From: Rikenellaceae bacterium
GTDB taxonomy: Bacteria; Bacteroidota; Bacteroidia; Bacteroidales; Rikenellaceae
DNA length: 64,000 nt
NCBI GenBank assembly: GCA_015060005.1
Contig: SUZI01000001.1
Location: 372,001 to 436,000, forward strand
Reading direction: 5' to 3'
The notes beneath the pieces were generated by a model. That model saw only the letters and a program-made list of their open reading frames with translations, searched no databases and was not told the DNA's origin. The position numbers were made by a program, and so were the translations under genes. Shown here in pieces: positions 47,194-56,869 of this stretch; position 1 is the stretch's first letter, and each line of letters begins with the position of its first letter.

Positions 47194-48066
47194 TTACAGG
47201 TTTACTCTACGGGGTTGCCAACGCTCAACAGCCCTTTGCAACGCCTTGATATGTTCGGGAGTGGTACCACAACAGCCACCCACAACATTGAGTTTATGCT
47301 CTCGCATCAAAGGCTCCAGCAGAGAGATAAAATCCTTAACCGACGACTGCCTATCGCACGAAGGGTAGAGGATAGTAGCCTTCTTACTCTTATCACAAAG
47401 AGTAGCGACAGAGGCTGAGATATTGGCAGCCGAGGCGGTACAATTAAAGCCGACAGCTGTGATATCGTCCAGAGGTAGCTGCTCCAAAAACTTCTCGACA
47501 GTAGCACCCGACGCTACCCTGCCCACGATACGCGACAGGACAGCCGAGACGAAGATAGGTATATCGGTACTCACCCTACGCACCTGCTCCACCGCGAGGC
47601 GTATATTCCTAACATCCATAGCACTCTCAATAAGGATGGCATCCACACCGCCATCAATCAATCCTCTGACAAGAGTGCCATAAGCCTCGGCAACAGCATC
47701 AGCACCCACATCGGTAGAGAGCGTGAGGTTACGTGTAGTAGGTCCGACAGAGCCCACGACATAGCGAGGCTTAGTCGCAGAGAACTCATCTGCCGCCGCA
47801 CGTGCCACGCGTGCACCCGCCAAAGCGATATAGTAGCTTCGCTCCGACAAGCCATACTCCGCCAAAGAGAGCAAATCACAGCAGAGAGTGTTGGTGGTAA
47901 CAATATCTGCTCCTGCCTCGAGATAGGCACGATGAACAGCACCAACGACATCAGCCTGCTCGATATTAAGCAGCTCCAAAGGGGCTTTAGCTCCCCGAGC
48001 CAACAGCTGCGTACCCATAGCTCCGTCTAACAGCAGGATACGCTCACGCATAGCATCTTTCAACAT
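47194..48066 (-). CDS. homocysteine S-methyltransferase domain protein (standalone, MetH N-terminal-like)
   Basis: LLLDGAMGTQLLARG, EAGADIVTTNT, VGSVGPTTRNLTLSTDV, VGFNCTAS, GGCCGTTPEHI zinc motif. Confidence 0.87.
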   Translation of the reverse strand: MLKDAMRERILLLDGAMGTQLLARGAKAPLELLNIEQADVVGAVHRAYLEAGADIVTTNTLCCDLLSLAEYGLSERSYYIALAGARVARAAADEFSATKPRYVVGSVGPTTRNLTLSTDVGADAVAEAYGTLVRGLIDGGVDAILIESAMDVRNIRLAVEQVRRVSTDIPIFVSAVLSRIVGRVASGATVEKFLEQLPLDDITAVGFNCTASAANISASVATLCDKSKKATILYPSCDRQSSVKDFISLLEPLMREHKLNVVGGCCGTTPEHIKALQRAVERWQPRRVNL

Positions 48067-48074
48067 ATAACGCT

Positions 48075-48863
48075 CTATTTTACAACCTCAATATGGTATA
48101 TCTTACTCCAACGCTTACCCGTAAGCAGGATACGTCGCTGCTCCTGGTCATAGGCTATGCCATTGAGAACATCGGTATTGACATCACGCTCCGACTCGGG
48201 CAGCAAGCCCTGACAATCAATAACAGCCTCGACAACACCCGTCGCAGGATTGATGACGACAATCTCATCGCTCAGATAAATGTTTGCCCATATCTTACCA
48301 TCAATCCACTCCAACTCATTGAGAAAATCTACAGCCTCACCGGCTCGCTTAACAGATATATAACTCTCGTTGCGGAGAGTCTCGGGGTTGACCTTGAAAA
48401 TCTTATCGCTGCCATCCGAAAGGTATAGCCACTCGCCATCGGTGGTCAAGCCCCAGCCCTCGCCCGAGCGAGTAACACTCCTCAAACGGTTGCCCTCGCG
48501 GTCGTAGACGTGTACCTTACGGTCGGTCCACGTAAGCTGATAGACCTTATCACCAAGAACGGTGATACCCTCGCCAAACTGCTGATTGGGCAGATGAGCG
48601 AGTACCTGCACCTCGCCCGTAGCAAGGTCGATAGTCTGCAGACGCGACTGCCCCTCAAGACCTGTACCCTCCCAGAGTTTACCATCGACATACTGCAAGC
48701 CCTGAGTGTAGCTATCGACAGGGTGAGGATAAGTCGCCTTAACACTATAACCCCACTGCTCGGGAGCTGCCACACGTACAACACTATCGCCCGAACGCTT
48801 TGGCTGTGAAGCACAAGCGACGGAGAAAATCATCGCCAGAAACAGTATCAACTCTTTTCTCAT
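48075..48863 (-). CDS. glutaminyl-peptide cyclotransferase (PF05096-type), lipoprotein
   Basis: YPHPVDSYTQGLQYVDGKLWEGTGLEGQSRL, LNELEWIDGKIWANIY, LNGIAYDQEQRRILLTGKRWSKIYHIEV; lipobox-like signal at MRKELILFLAMIFSVACAS. Confidence 0.92.
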   Translation of the reverse strand: MRKELILFLAMIFSVACASQPKRSGDSVVRVAAPEQWGYSVKATYPHPVDSYTQGLQYVDGKLWEGTGLEGQSRLQTIDLATGEVQVLAHLPNQQFGEGITVLGDKVYQLTWTDRKVHVYDREGNRLRSVTRSGEGWGLTTDGEWLYLSDGSDKIFKVNPETLRNESYISVKRAGEAVDFLNELEWIDGKIWANIYLSDEIVVINPATGVVEAVIDCQGLLPESERDVNTDVLNGIAYDQEQRRILLTGKRWSKIYHIEVVK

Positions 48864-48884
48864 AATCAAAAGTATATTTGGAAA

Positions 48885-48892
48885 CAAATATA
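48885..48892 (-). promoter_or_regulatory. -7-like element for the glutaminyl cyclase to mqnC operon
   Basis: TATATTTG on minus strand (CAAATATA on +). Confidence 0.5.
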
Positions 48893-48923
48893 CGAAATTT
48901 TTATCAATACTATACAAAAAAAA

Positions 48924-48955
48924 TCTGCTCAACCTCCTTCACGAGGCTGAGCAGA
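48924..48955 (-). terminator. terminator of the V/A-ATPase operon
   Basis: TCTGCTCAACCTC/GAGGCTGAGCAGA, one mismatch; followed on minus strand by a T-run. Confidence 0.8.
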
Positions 48956-48975
48956 CTTTTGCTGTAAGCGTTGAC

Positions 48976-49431
48976 TTATGCGATGATACCTGATACGAGG
49001 AAGGTAGCTGCAACGGTCAAGATAGCGTACAACTCAGGGAACGCTGCCAAGATAAGGGTCTTACCCATAACGTCGTGGCCGTTACCGATAGCTGCGATAC
49101 CGTTAGCACAAACCTTACCCTGGTAGATAGCTGCCATAAGGTTAACGATACCAACCAAGAGACCTACACCAAAGATAGCTGCACCCTGGAACATAGTCAT
49201 CTCAGGAGAGAGAATAGGCATAATGAGGAAGAAGCTCACGAAACCATACAGACCCTGTGAACCTGGAAGAGCCGACAGCACCATATAGCTACCGAAAGCA
49301 CTACCATTCTTCTTCATAGCACCTACTGCAGCCTGACCGCAGATAGAAGTACCAATAGCAGATGCAACACCTGCCAAACCAACCATAAAGGCTACACCAA
49401 CGTAAGCCAAAATCAAAGCTAAACTGTTCAT
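48976..49431 (-). CDS. V/A-type ATP synthase subunit K (rotor c-ring)
   Basis: LPGSQGLYGFVSFFL, YQGKVCANGIAAIG, FPELYAILTVAATFL (two hairpins); resembles Enterococcus hirae NtpK. Confidence 0.95.
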   Translation of the reverse strand: MNSLALILAYVGVAFMVGLAGVASAIGTSICGQAAVGAMKKNGSAFGSYMVLSALPGSQGLYGFVSFFLIMPILSPEMTMFQGAAIFGVGLLVGIVNLMAAIYQGKVCANGIAAIGNGHDVMGKTLILAAFPELYAILTVAATFLVSGIIA

Positions 49432-49474
49432 AACTTTTTTGTTTTTAGTTTATTTAATTGTTAATTGTTTTTAC

Positions 49475-51334
49475 TTATTTCTCTTCGTTTTTTAGTGGCT
49501 CGAACTGTCGTGAAGACATCTCGAAACCTGCATTCTTATAGAACTCCACAAAGGTCAATCGCATAGGGTGAACGAATGACGAGATGGTAGACATAAAGAG
49601 GTTGATACCGTGGCCGATGAGCAAGATAGCACTTGCTGCAATAATCTGCACCACAACACCTACACTAAAGCTCTCAATGCCTGCGTCCAGACCTGTCATA
49701 CCTAAAGCCAGAGAGTTGAATACCTGTGCCAACACACCGCCCGAAAGACCAATAGCAAACAGACGTATGTAGGAGAGCACATCACTCAACATACCCGAGA
49801 TATTATTATAGGTATCCCACAAGCCCGTAGCGAAGTTCATAATAGGGTTGCGGTGGATGTTATTCAGGAACAACATAAGCACTGCACCGATACCCAAAGC
49901 TACATAGAAAGCCGTAGATGAGGTGGTAAAACCAGGTATCTCACAGCCCTCAATGAGCATAGGGAGTCCTGCTGCCAAACAGCCCGAGAGCACGATAATA
50001 AACCAGCCCAAGGAGCCCAGAACAGTAGAAATGCCGAAATAACGTGCCTTGAAGCAGATATTAAGCAGCATACCAAACACTATCTGGAAGACACCCAAAG
50101 CCAATGCCCACGTAAAGAAGTCCTTCTGGAAATCGAGGAATGGCAACGAGACATTAGGTCCCAACATCTGAGGGATGCTCATACCGAACAACGAGCCCGT
50201 ATACAGTCCAAACAGCACGGTAGCTCCACCACAGAACAGGGTAAAGAGCGATGCCTGACGCATCTTCGGACCACCCTTAAAGAATAAAGCCAGACCTGCC
50301 AGGAAGATAATAGCTCCATAACCCGCATCGTTCAGACAGATGGCGAAGAAGAGCATATAGAATGGTGCAAAGAATGGTGTCAAATCCAACGTACCATACT
50401 TTGGCAATGCATACAATCCGCCAATGAGCTCGAAGATACGAGCAAAGCGGTTGTTCTTCAACTTAACAGGAGTCAAGTCCTCCTCAACAGGGTCTCGCTT
50501 GATGTAGACTACATTAGGATACTCCTCCAACAAAGCGTCAACCTCTGCCGAACGATCCTTATCTGCCCAGCCCTCCATAACAACCAACTTACCGTCGGCT
50601 GCACTCTCTGCCGAGCCTACAATCTTAACACTCTGCAATGCCTGCTGCAAAGCTGCTGCCTCCGCCTTAAGTGCCTCAAGGCTCTTGGCACAACAAGCAA
50701 ACTCCGCATCCAAAGCCTGCAACTGAGCATCTGCCTCATCGGCAGCCTCACGTGCTGCGACATAGTCCATCTGTGGCATCTTAACCTCCTGAGCATCGAA
50801 GCTGAGCTCCTCATCTGCAGAGGCTACCACAACAAAGTAAACCGAAGAGGATGTGCGACATATCTCTGCCACAGTATGCTCGTTACCCCACTCTGCACTC
50901 TGAGCATCGAAGACCGAACTCTGAGTAGTGAAATAACGCAACACAACGCCTCCCTGAGCCAACTTAGCAACATCGGCTGCCGAGAACTCACCCCAAGGCT
51001 CCAACTCCTCCGAGAGCTTACGCAGACGCTGAGACTCACCCTGCAACGCTACACGACGCTGCATAACGTCGCTATAACGCTCGAAAGCCTCCTTGCCCGA
51101 CGCATAAGCCTTCGCTGAGCTGACCAAAGAGTCATTCTCTGCGGCAAATGTGCTGAGGAAATCAACAGCCTTGCGGTATTGCTCGATATCGGTCAAGAGC
51201 TGACGATCCTGCTCACGAGGCTCCCAGCCAAGGGTAGTGATATCGACCAAGCCCAAATCACGAAGGCGAGCAATGAAATCTTCACTCTGCGTTGCAAGCA
51301 ACACAAAGTCGTAACGCGACATCTTAACTATCAT
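49475..51334 (-). CDS. V/A-type ATP synthase subunit I
   Basis: Soluble N-terminal half and multi-TM C-terminal half (FFAICLNDAGYGAI, LSYIRLFAIGLSGGVLAQVFN). Confidence 0.95.
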   Translation of the reverse strand: MIVKMSRYDFVLLATQSEDFIARLRDLGLVDITTLGWEPREQDRQLLTDIEQYRKAVDFLSTFAAENDSLVSSAKAYASGKEAFERYSDVMQRRVALQGESQRLRKLSEELEPWGEFSAADVAKLAQGGVVLRYFTTQSSVFDAQSAEWGNEHTVAEICRTSSSVYFVVVASADEELSFDAQEVKMPQMDYVAAREAADEADAQLQALDAEFACCAKSLEALKAEAAALQQALQSVKIVGSAESAADGKLVVMEGWADKDRSAEVDALLEEYPNVVYIKRDPVEEDLTPVKLKNNRFARIFELIGGLYALPKYGTLDLTPFFAPFYMLFFAICLNDAGYGAIIFLAGLALFFKGGPKMRQASLFTLFCGGATVLFGLYTGSLFGMSIPQMLGPNVSLPFLDFQKDFFTWALALGVFQIVFGMLLNICFKARYFGISTVLGSLGWFIIVLSGCLAAGLPMLIEGCEIPGFTTSSTAFYVALGIGAVLMLFLNNIHRNPIMNFATGLWDTYNNISGMLSDVLSYIRLFAIGLSGGVLAQVFNSLALGMTGLDAGIESFSVGVVVQIIAASAILLIGHGINLFMSTISSFVHPMRLTFVEFYKNAGFEMSSRQFEPLKNEEK

Positions 51335-51939
51335 AGCATAGACCCCTCCGCAGCCTGTTGTTGACGTGTTTTAACAATCTTTTGTGCCGATTTAGAGAGG
51401 TTCTCCTCATCCTCCATAAATCGCTTAATCTTACGGATGGCATCCTCATAGCCCGGGATCTGCACCTTCTCGTAGAGGTTAACCTTCTGGGTGGTCTTCC
51501 TACGTGCGTAGTCCAACAACTCCATCTTACGGTTGAAGACCTCATACTCGATGCCGAGCGTAGCCATCCGCTTGAGCAAATCCAAGCCATCGGCAAACCA
51601 CACCGGAGAGGAGAACAAATCGTACGGCTTCTGCTCGAAGCGTACATCCTCCAATGCCGGAGTGCGGACACCCGCAATCTTCTGCGTGGCAAGAACGACA
51701 TCCTCGATGCTCAAAAGCGTAGAGTCGAACTCACCCCACAAAGCTACCATATAGTCGTACTCGGCTCTCAAAGCCTCCAGACGACGCTGGTAGTCGCGTG
51801 CGGTATCCTTCGCCTTCTTCACCTCACTACGCAAAGCCGACTCCTTACTCTTAATGGTAGGAAGAGCCGTCTTTCGCATCTTGAGCTGCTTGCCTAACTC
51901 GCCCAGCGAAGTTTTATTATATTGAAATTTAATTGCCAT
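51331..51939 (-). CDS. V/A-type ATP synthase subunit D
   Basis: KFQYNKTSLGELGKQLKMRKTALPTIKSKESAL, NLYEKVQIPGYEDAIRKIKRFMEDEE. Confidence 0.92.
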   Translation of the reverse strand: MAIKFQYNKTSLGELGKQLKMRKTALPTIKSKESALRSEVKKAKDTARDYQRRLEALRAEYDYMVALWGEFDSTLLSIEDVVLATQKIAGVRTPALEDVRFEQKPYDLFSSPVWFADGLDLLKRMATLGIEYEVFNRKMELLDYARRKTTQKVNLYEKVQIPGYEDAIRKIKRFMEDEENLSKSAQKIVKTRQQQAAEGSML

Positions 51940-51945
51940 ACGTTA

Positions 51946-53265
51946 TTATGCTTTCCAATACTTAGCAATGAGTTCTGCCTTAATGGCAACCTCCTCCTTA
52001 GAGAAGTACTTAGAGAAGAGTGTCCACGCTGTGTCAAGCATCTGCTCAATCTCGATATTTACGTCGATAGCCAACAGACGCTCAGAGTAGTCGTGTGCAA
52101 ACTTCAAAGCACGCTCGTCATAATCCGACAGGTCGAAACCGTTCTCCAACTTAGTCTTTGCATTAGCAGCATCGGCATACAGACGAACGCAGGCATTCAT
52201 AACCTGTGGGTGATCCTCACGTGTCTTCTTACCGATAACGAGCTGCTTCAGACGCGACAGCGAACGGAATGGGTCGACGATAACCTTACCGGTATCAGAG
52301 TCGTTACGCAAGAAGAGCTGTCCCTCGGTGATATAACCGGTATTATCAGGAATAGCGTGGGTGATATCACCACCAGACAAGGTAGTAACGGCGATAATAG
52401 TGATAGAACCACCGTTAGGCAGCTGCACAGCCTTCTCGTAAATCTTCGCCAAGTCTGAATAGAGTGAACCAGGCATAGAGTCCTTTGATGGAATCTGGTC
52501 CATACGGTTTGACACGATAGCGAGTGCATCGGCATACAAGGTCATATCGGTCAAAAGAACCAACACCTTCTCGCCCTTATCCACCGCAAAGTACTCAGCA
52601 GCAGTCAACGCCATATCGGGAACCAACAGACGCTCCACAGGAGGATTCTCCGTAGTATTGACGAACGACACGATACGGTCCAACGCACCTGCGTTCTCGA
52701 ATACCTGCTTGAAATAGAGGAAGTCGTCGTTGGTAAGACCCATACCACCCAGGATAATCTTATCTGCCTTTGCACGCAAAGCCACGTTAGCCATAACAGC
52801 GTTATAAGGCTGGTCAGGATCGGCGAAGAATGGAATCTTCTGACCCGACACGATAGTGTTGTTAAGGTCGATACCTGCGATACCTGTTGCAATAAGCTCC
52901 GATGGCTGGATACGACGGAATGGATTTACGGTAGGACCACCAATCTCGCGTGCCTCACCCTCGATAGCCTCACCGCCCTCCAATGGCTCACCATAAGCAT
53001 TGAAGAAACGACCTGCCAAATTATCCGAAACCTTGAGCTTGGGTGCCTCACCGTGGAATACAACCTCAGAGTCGGTAGCCAAACCCTCTGTGCCGGCGAA
53101 AACCTGCAATGTAACGTTCTCGCCCATAATCTTTACCACCTGTGCCAACTTACCACCAACGGTAGCCAACTCATCGTTACCTACGCCCGTAGCACGAAGC
53201 GTAATGGTAGCCTTAGTGATATTATCAATCTTTGTATATACTTTCTGAAATGCTCTTGTTGTCAT
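51946..53265 (-). CDS. V/A-type ATP synthase subunit B
   Basis: YTKIDNITKATITLRA, GREIGGPTVNP-like, IASGQKIPFF-like region, LADYFA-like pattern; adjacent to subunit A. Confidence 0.96.
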   Translation of the reverse strand: MTTRAFQKVYTKIDNITKATITLRATGVGNDELATVGGKLAQVVKIMGENVTLQVFAGTEGLATDSEVVFHGEAPKLKVSDNLAGRFFNAYGEPLEGGEAIEGEAREIGGPTVNPFRRIQPSELIATGIAGIDLNNTIVSGQKIPFFADPDQPYNAVMANVALRAKADKIILGGMGLTNDDFLYFKQVFENAGALDRIVSFVNTTENPPVERLLVPDMALTAAEYFAVDKGEKVLVLLTDMTLYADALAIVSNRMDQIPSKDSMPGSLYSDLAKIYEKAVQLPNGGSITIIAVTTLSGGDITHAIPDNTGYITEGQLFLRNDSDTGKVIVDPFRSLSRLKQLVIGKKTREDHPQVMNACVRLYADAANAKTKLENGFDLSDYDERALKFAHDYSERLLAIDVNIEIEQMLDTAWTLFSKYFSKEEVAIKAELIAKYWKA

Positions 53266-53273
53266 AGCCTCCG

Positions 53274-55031
53274 TTATTTAGCGAGTTTATTACTTACAGT
53301 CTGCTCAATCTGACTCTTATAATCGTAGAACTTCTCACTCTGCCACTCAGAGTAGTTCATCTGGCGGAAGAGGTTGATGAGTCCCTTGAAGTAGCGTGAG
53401 CACTCCTCGAAATCGGCAAAGTCGAAATCACGACGACAGATATCGAGAACCATCTCATACATCAACTTCTGACGCTCGATAGGACAGTTGGCATCGATAT
53501 CATCGAAGGCATCCTGCTGAAGGATGACATAGTCCAGAAGCTCGCTCTTCCAGAAACGCTCGTGGTATGATACAGGTACACCGTCATCACCCAAGATGTT
53601 AATCTGGTCGTTAGCCTCCTTACCACGCTGAACGATGGTCTTACCCTCGTAAACCTCGCTAACCCAATTCTTACCGATATGCTCATCGAGATAGCCGGCA
53701 ACCTCGGGATACTCCAGATACTTAGAGTATGAGTCCAGAGGGTCGATAGCTGGGTAACGCTTAGAGTCGGCACGACCCTGAGAGAGAGCGTAGAAACAAC
53801 GTGCTGCCTTCTTGGTAGACTCGGTAACAGGCTCCTTGAGGTTACCACCCGCAGGAGATACAGTACCGAGGAAGGTTACTGAGCCTGTGTGGCCATTGTA
53901 GAGCTTAACCAAACCGGCACGAGCATAGAAGTTAGAGATGATAGCCGAGAGGTCCATAGGGAACGCATCCTGACCAGGAAGCTCCTCCAGACGGTTAGAC
54001 ATCTCACGCAACGCCTGAGCCCAACGTGAAGTAGAGTCAGCCATAACCAACACCTTCAAGCCCATAGCACGATAGTACTCACCGATAGTCATACCGGTAT
54101 AAACTGATGCCTCACGTGCTGCAACGGGCATATTAGAGGTGTTACAGATGATGATGGTACGCTCCATAAGTTTGTGGCCTGTACGTGGGTCAATGAGCTC
54201 TGGGAACTCGGCGAAAATCTCCACAACCTCGTTTGCTCGCTCACCACAAGCTACGATGATGATAACATCGGCATCAGCCTGCTTAGAGATAGCGTGCTGA
54301 AGTACCGTCTTACCAGCACCGAAAGGTCCAGGGATAAAGCCTGTACCACCCTCTGCAAGAGGGTTGAAGGTGTCGATAGCACGAACACCTGTCTCCATAA
54401 CACGTGATGGACGTGGCTTCTCCGAGTAGCAGCGGATAGCCTGCTTAACGGGCCACTTCTGAACCATAGTAACAGGGTACTCGTTGCCATCCTTATCGGT
54501 CAGGACTGCGATAGTGTCGGTAACCTTATACTCGCCAGCAGCAACGACACTCTTAACGGTGTAGTTACCCTGCATAATGAAAGGAACCATAATCTTGTGG
54601 TCAACCCACTGCTCCTTAACCTGACCAAGCCAATCGCTCGCTGTAACCTTATCGCCTGCCTTTGCCAATGGAGTGAACTCCCACTTACGCTCGTAGTCGA
54701 TAGGGTCGGTAATAGAACCACGGTTGATGAACAGACCGTCCATCTTCTCCAGGTCGTTCTGCAGACCGTCGTAGTTACGCGACAACAAGCCTGGTGCCAA
54801 CGTCGCCTCCAACATATGGCCCATAAACTCAACCTTGTCGCCAATCTTCAAGCCACGGGTGCTATCGTAAACCTGTACGTAAGCATCGTCGCCAATGACC
54901 TTGATGACCTCAGCCATCAAGCGGGTATCACCACAATATACGTGACAGATCTCGTTCTGTCCCACCGCACCGTCAGCCTTAACGATCACGATGTTAGAGA
55001 TGATACCGTTTACTCGTCCTAAAGTTTTCAT
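53274..55031 (-). CDS. V/A-type ATP synthase subunit A (catalytic)
   Basis: Walker A PGPFGAGKTVLQHAISKQ, ACGERANEVVE, MADSTSRWAQALREMSNRLEELPGQDAFPMDL. Confidence 0.97.
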   Translation of the reverse strand: MKTLGRVNGIISNIVIVKADGAVGQNEICHVYCGDTRLMAEVIKVIGDDAYVQVYDSTRGLKIGDKVEFMGHMLEATLAPGLLSRNYDGLQNDLEKMDGLFINRGSITDPIDYERKWEFTPLAKAGDKVTASDWLGQVKEQWVDHKIMVPFIMQGNYTVKSVVAAGEYKVTDTIAVLTDKDGNEYPVTMVQKWPVKQAIRCYSEKPRPSRVMETGVRAIDTFNPLAEGGTGFIPGPFGAGKTVLQHAISKQADADVIIIVACGERANEVVEIFAEFPELIDPRTGHKLMERTIIICNTSNMPVAAREASVYTGMTIGEYYRAMGLKVLVMADSTSRWAQALREMSNRLEELPGQDAFPMDLSAIISNFYARAGLVKLYNGHTGSVTFLGTVSPAGGNLKEPVTESTKKAARCFYALSQGRADSKRYPAIDPLDSYSKYLEYPEVAGYLDEHIGKNWVSEVYEGKTIVQRGKEANDQINILGDDGVPVSYHERFWKSELLDYVILQQDAFDDIDANCPIERQKLMYEMVLDICRRDFDFADFEECSRYFKGLINLFRQMNYSEWQSEKFYDYKSQIEQTVSNKLAK

Positions 55032-55042
55032 CTATCTGATTT

Positions 55043-55876
55043 TTATTGTTTATTTATCAATTCCTTACCATCCAACTCAGCCATAATACGCTCGAACATC
55101 TCACGACCACGCTTTGGGTCCAACAACGACCAGCGGGCTACGATGTTAATCTTTGCCAAATAAGAGAGGATAGCGTTGATGTTAAAGTAATCGAAGCCTG
55201 CCAACTCACCTGCCTGCTCCCAACGAACCATATCGAGCTTGTGCTCCTTCTCGACCATATTAGGCTCATCGTTAACCGCAGCAATGACTGCATCGACATA
55301 AGCCAACTCGCCACGCAGACCAAAATCTGCTGCCGACGAACGCTGCAACTGCTCGACAACATCACCACCTCCAACTACAACACTCTCGATAGGGCGTGAT
55401 GTAGCTCGGGCAACCACAGCTGCCGACACGTTACGCAACGTACGGTCGAACTCCGACCAGGCACGTATGAAGCGGCTCTTCGACTGGGCACACTCCTCGT
55501 AGTATGCCGCATAGAGAACATTCTCGAATGTGCGAGTGAAGTCAACACCCTCGGCATCCTCACCCTCCTGGTCAGCAAAGGCACGAACAACCTTCGCCAA
55601 ACGCTCGGGCAGACGCTGTGGTGAAACCAACTCCTGCTCCAACTCCTCACGGGTGAAATTACCCAGATGGTTGAACGCAGAGCGTCCCGCACGCAAAGCG
55701 ATGATATTTTCACAGTCGTAGTAACCGTACATCTCTCGCACAGCCTCACAATCACGCTGCGAGAGCTCCTCCATAACCTCGGAGATAATCTCCTTGGCAT
55801 CGAAGCCCTTCACCTCGCTCTCGAGAGTGTATTCGCGAAGTCCCGCTACCAGACAGTAATAATTCTTCTCAAACAT
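55043..55876 (-). CDS. DUF2764 family protein (V/A-ATPase-associated, possible subunit C equivalent)
   Basis: MFEKNYYCLVAGLREYTLES; position between E and A subunits. Confidence 0.82.
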   Translation of the reverse strand: MFEKNYYCLVAGLREYTLESEVKGFDAKEIISEVMEELSQRDCEAVREMYGYYDCENIIALRAGRSAFNHLGNFTREELEQELVSPQRLPERLAKVVRAFADQEGEDAEGVDFTRTFENVLYAAYYEECAQSKSRFIRAWSEFDRTLRNVSAAVVARATSRPIESVVVGGGDVVEQLQRSSAADFGLRGELAYVDAVIAAVNDEPNMVEKEHKLDMVRWEQAGELAGFDYFNINAILSYLAKINIVARWSLLDPKRGREMFERIMAELDGKELINKQ

Positions 55877-55888
55877 AAGCGTTACGCC

Positions 55889-56494
55889 TTAAAAGATAAG
55901 TTTTGCAACCTTCTCACGCAGATAACCGCTCAACAAAGCCTCGAAGCTCTCGTCAGAGAATGAGATGTAGTAACCACCATTCTTCTCGCCTACCTTGAAG
56001 CCACTCTTAACATCTGCCGAGAAGCCTACCTCAACACCCTCGTTCAAGAGAGCCTTTGCCGAAGACTCAAATGCTGCACCGAGCTCTGCCTTCTTAGCCT
56101 CGGGAAGGAGTACATTGAGCTCCGCCTTCTCGCCATTGTTCCAATTCTTAGCGACCGCCAGGAGCATCTCCTTGATAAACTCTGCGTCGAGGTTTGCAGC
56201 CTTAACGCCAGCAGCTGTGCTCTTCGCCACGATGAGAGTCTCAATCTCAGCCTTAATCTTCGCTACCGCCTGCTTACCTGCGAGAGAAATCTCGGTCATA
56301 GCATTCTTCTCGATATCCTCAGCCTTATGCTCGGCATCAGCAATAATCTGCTTCGCCTTAGCCTCAGCCTCAGCTACAATCTTCTGAGCCTCGCTCTTTG
56401 CTTGAGCTACCAAGTTCTCAGCCTCGTTGCGGCCCTTCTCCAAACCCTCTTGATAGAGCTTGTCTGTCAACTGTTGAAGTTTTGTGTTACTCAT
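55889..56494 (-). CDS. V/A-type ATP synthase subunit E
   Basis: Long charged coiled coil (NLVAQAKSEAQKIVAEAEAKAKQIIADAEHKAEDIEKNA); start at MSNTKLQQL. Confidence 0.88.
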   Translation of the reverse strand: MSNTKLQQLTDKLYQEGLEKGRNEAENLVAQAKSEAQKIVAEAEAKAKQIIADAEHKAEDIEKNAMTEISLAGKQAVAKIKAEIETLIVAKSTAAGVKAANLDAEFIKEMLLAVAKNWNNGEKAELNVLLPEAKKAELGAAFESSAKALLNEGVEVGFSADVKSGFKVGEKNGGYYISFSDESFEALLSGYLREKVAKLIF

Positions 56495-56586
56495 AATTTT
56501 TATATTTGATTTATTACTTGTTATAATTTTCGATTTTTGTGAAATTTCCGCTCCGTTATATTTATACCTATTATTAAAACGGCACA

Positions 56587-56594
56587 CAAAGGTA
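56587..56594 (-). promoter_or_regulatory. -7-like element for the V/A-ATPase operon
   Basis: TACCTTTG on minus strand (CAAAGGTA on +), ~93 bp upstream of subunit E. Confidence 0.4.
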
Positions 56595-56822
56595 AGACTT
56601 TTTGGTAGAGTTACAAAATTTCGGTCCAAAATTTACCTTCAAACGCCACTAAACCACCTAAATTAAAGCCTAAAACAGATAGAAAAACCACCACTATTAG
56701 AGGTTATATATTTGATATTTAGATATTTAAGTGAAATTGGTCGATTTGTATTATTTTTATAAAAATTTTTATTTTTTCGAGGCTCCAACACCCCCAACCG
56801 ACGAAAAACAGAACAAAAACAA

Positions 56823-56845
56823 AAACCGCCCATTTTGTGGGCGGT
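56823..56845 (-). terminator. terminator of DUF4301 gene
   Basis: AACCGCCC-ATTTTGT-GGGCGGTT; T-rich on minus strand side. Confidence 0.8.
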
Positions 56846-56869
56846 TAGTATGAAATATGTTCTATATCT

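Noticed and set aside
56707-56845. Plus-strand TATATTTG followed by a hairpin, possible sRNA
   Set aside because: No good -33 element, region is extremely AT-rich, and the hairpin has its T-run only on the minus side, so it fits termination of DUF4301.
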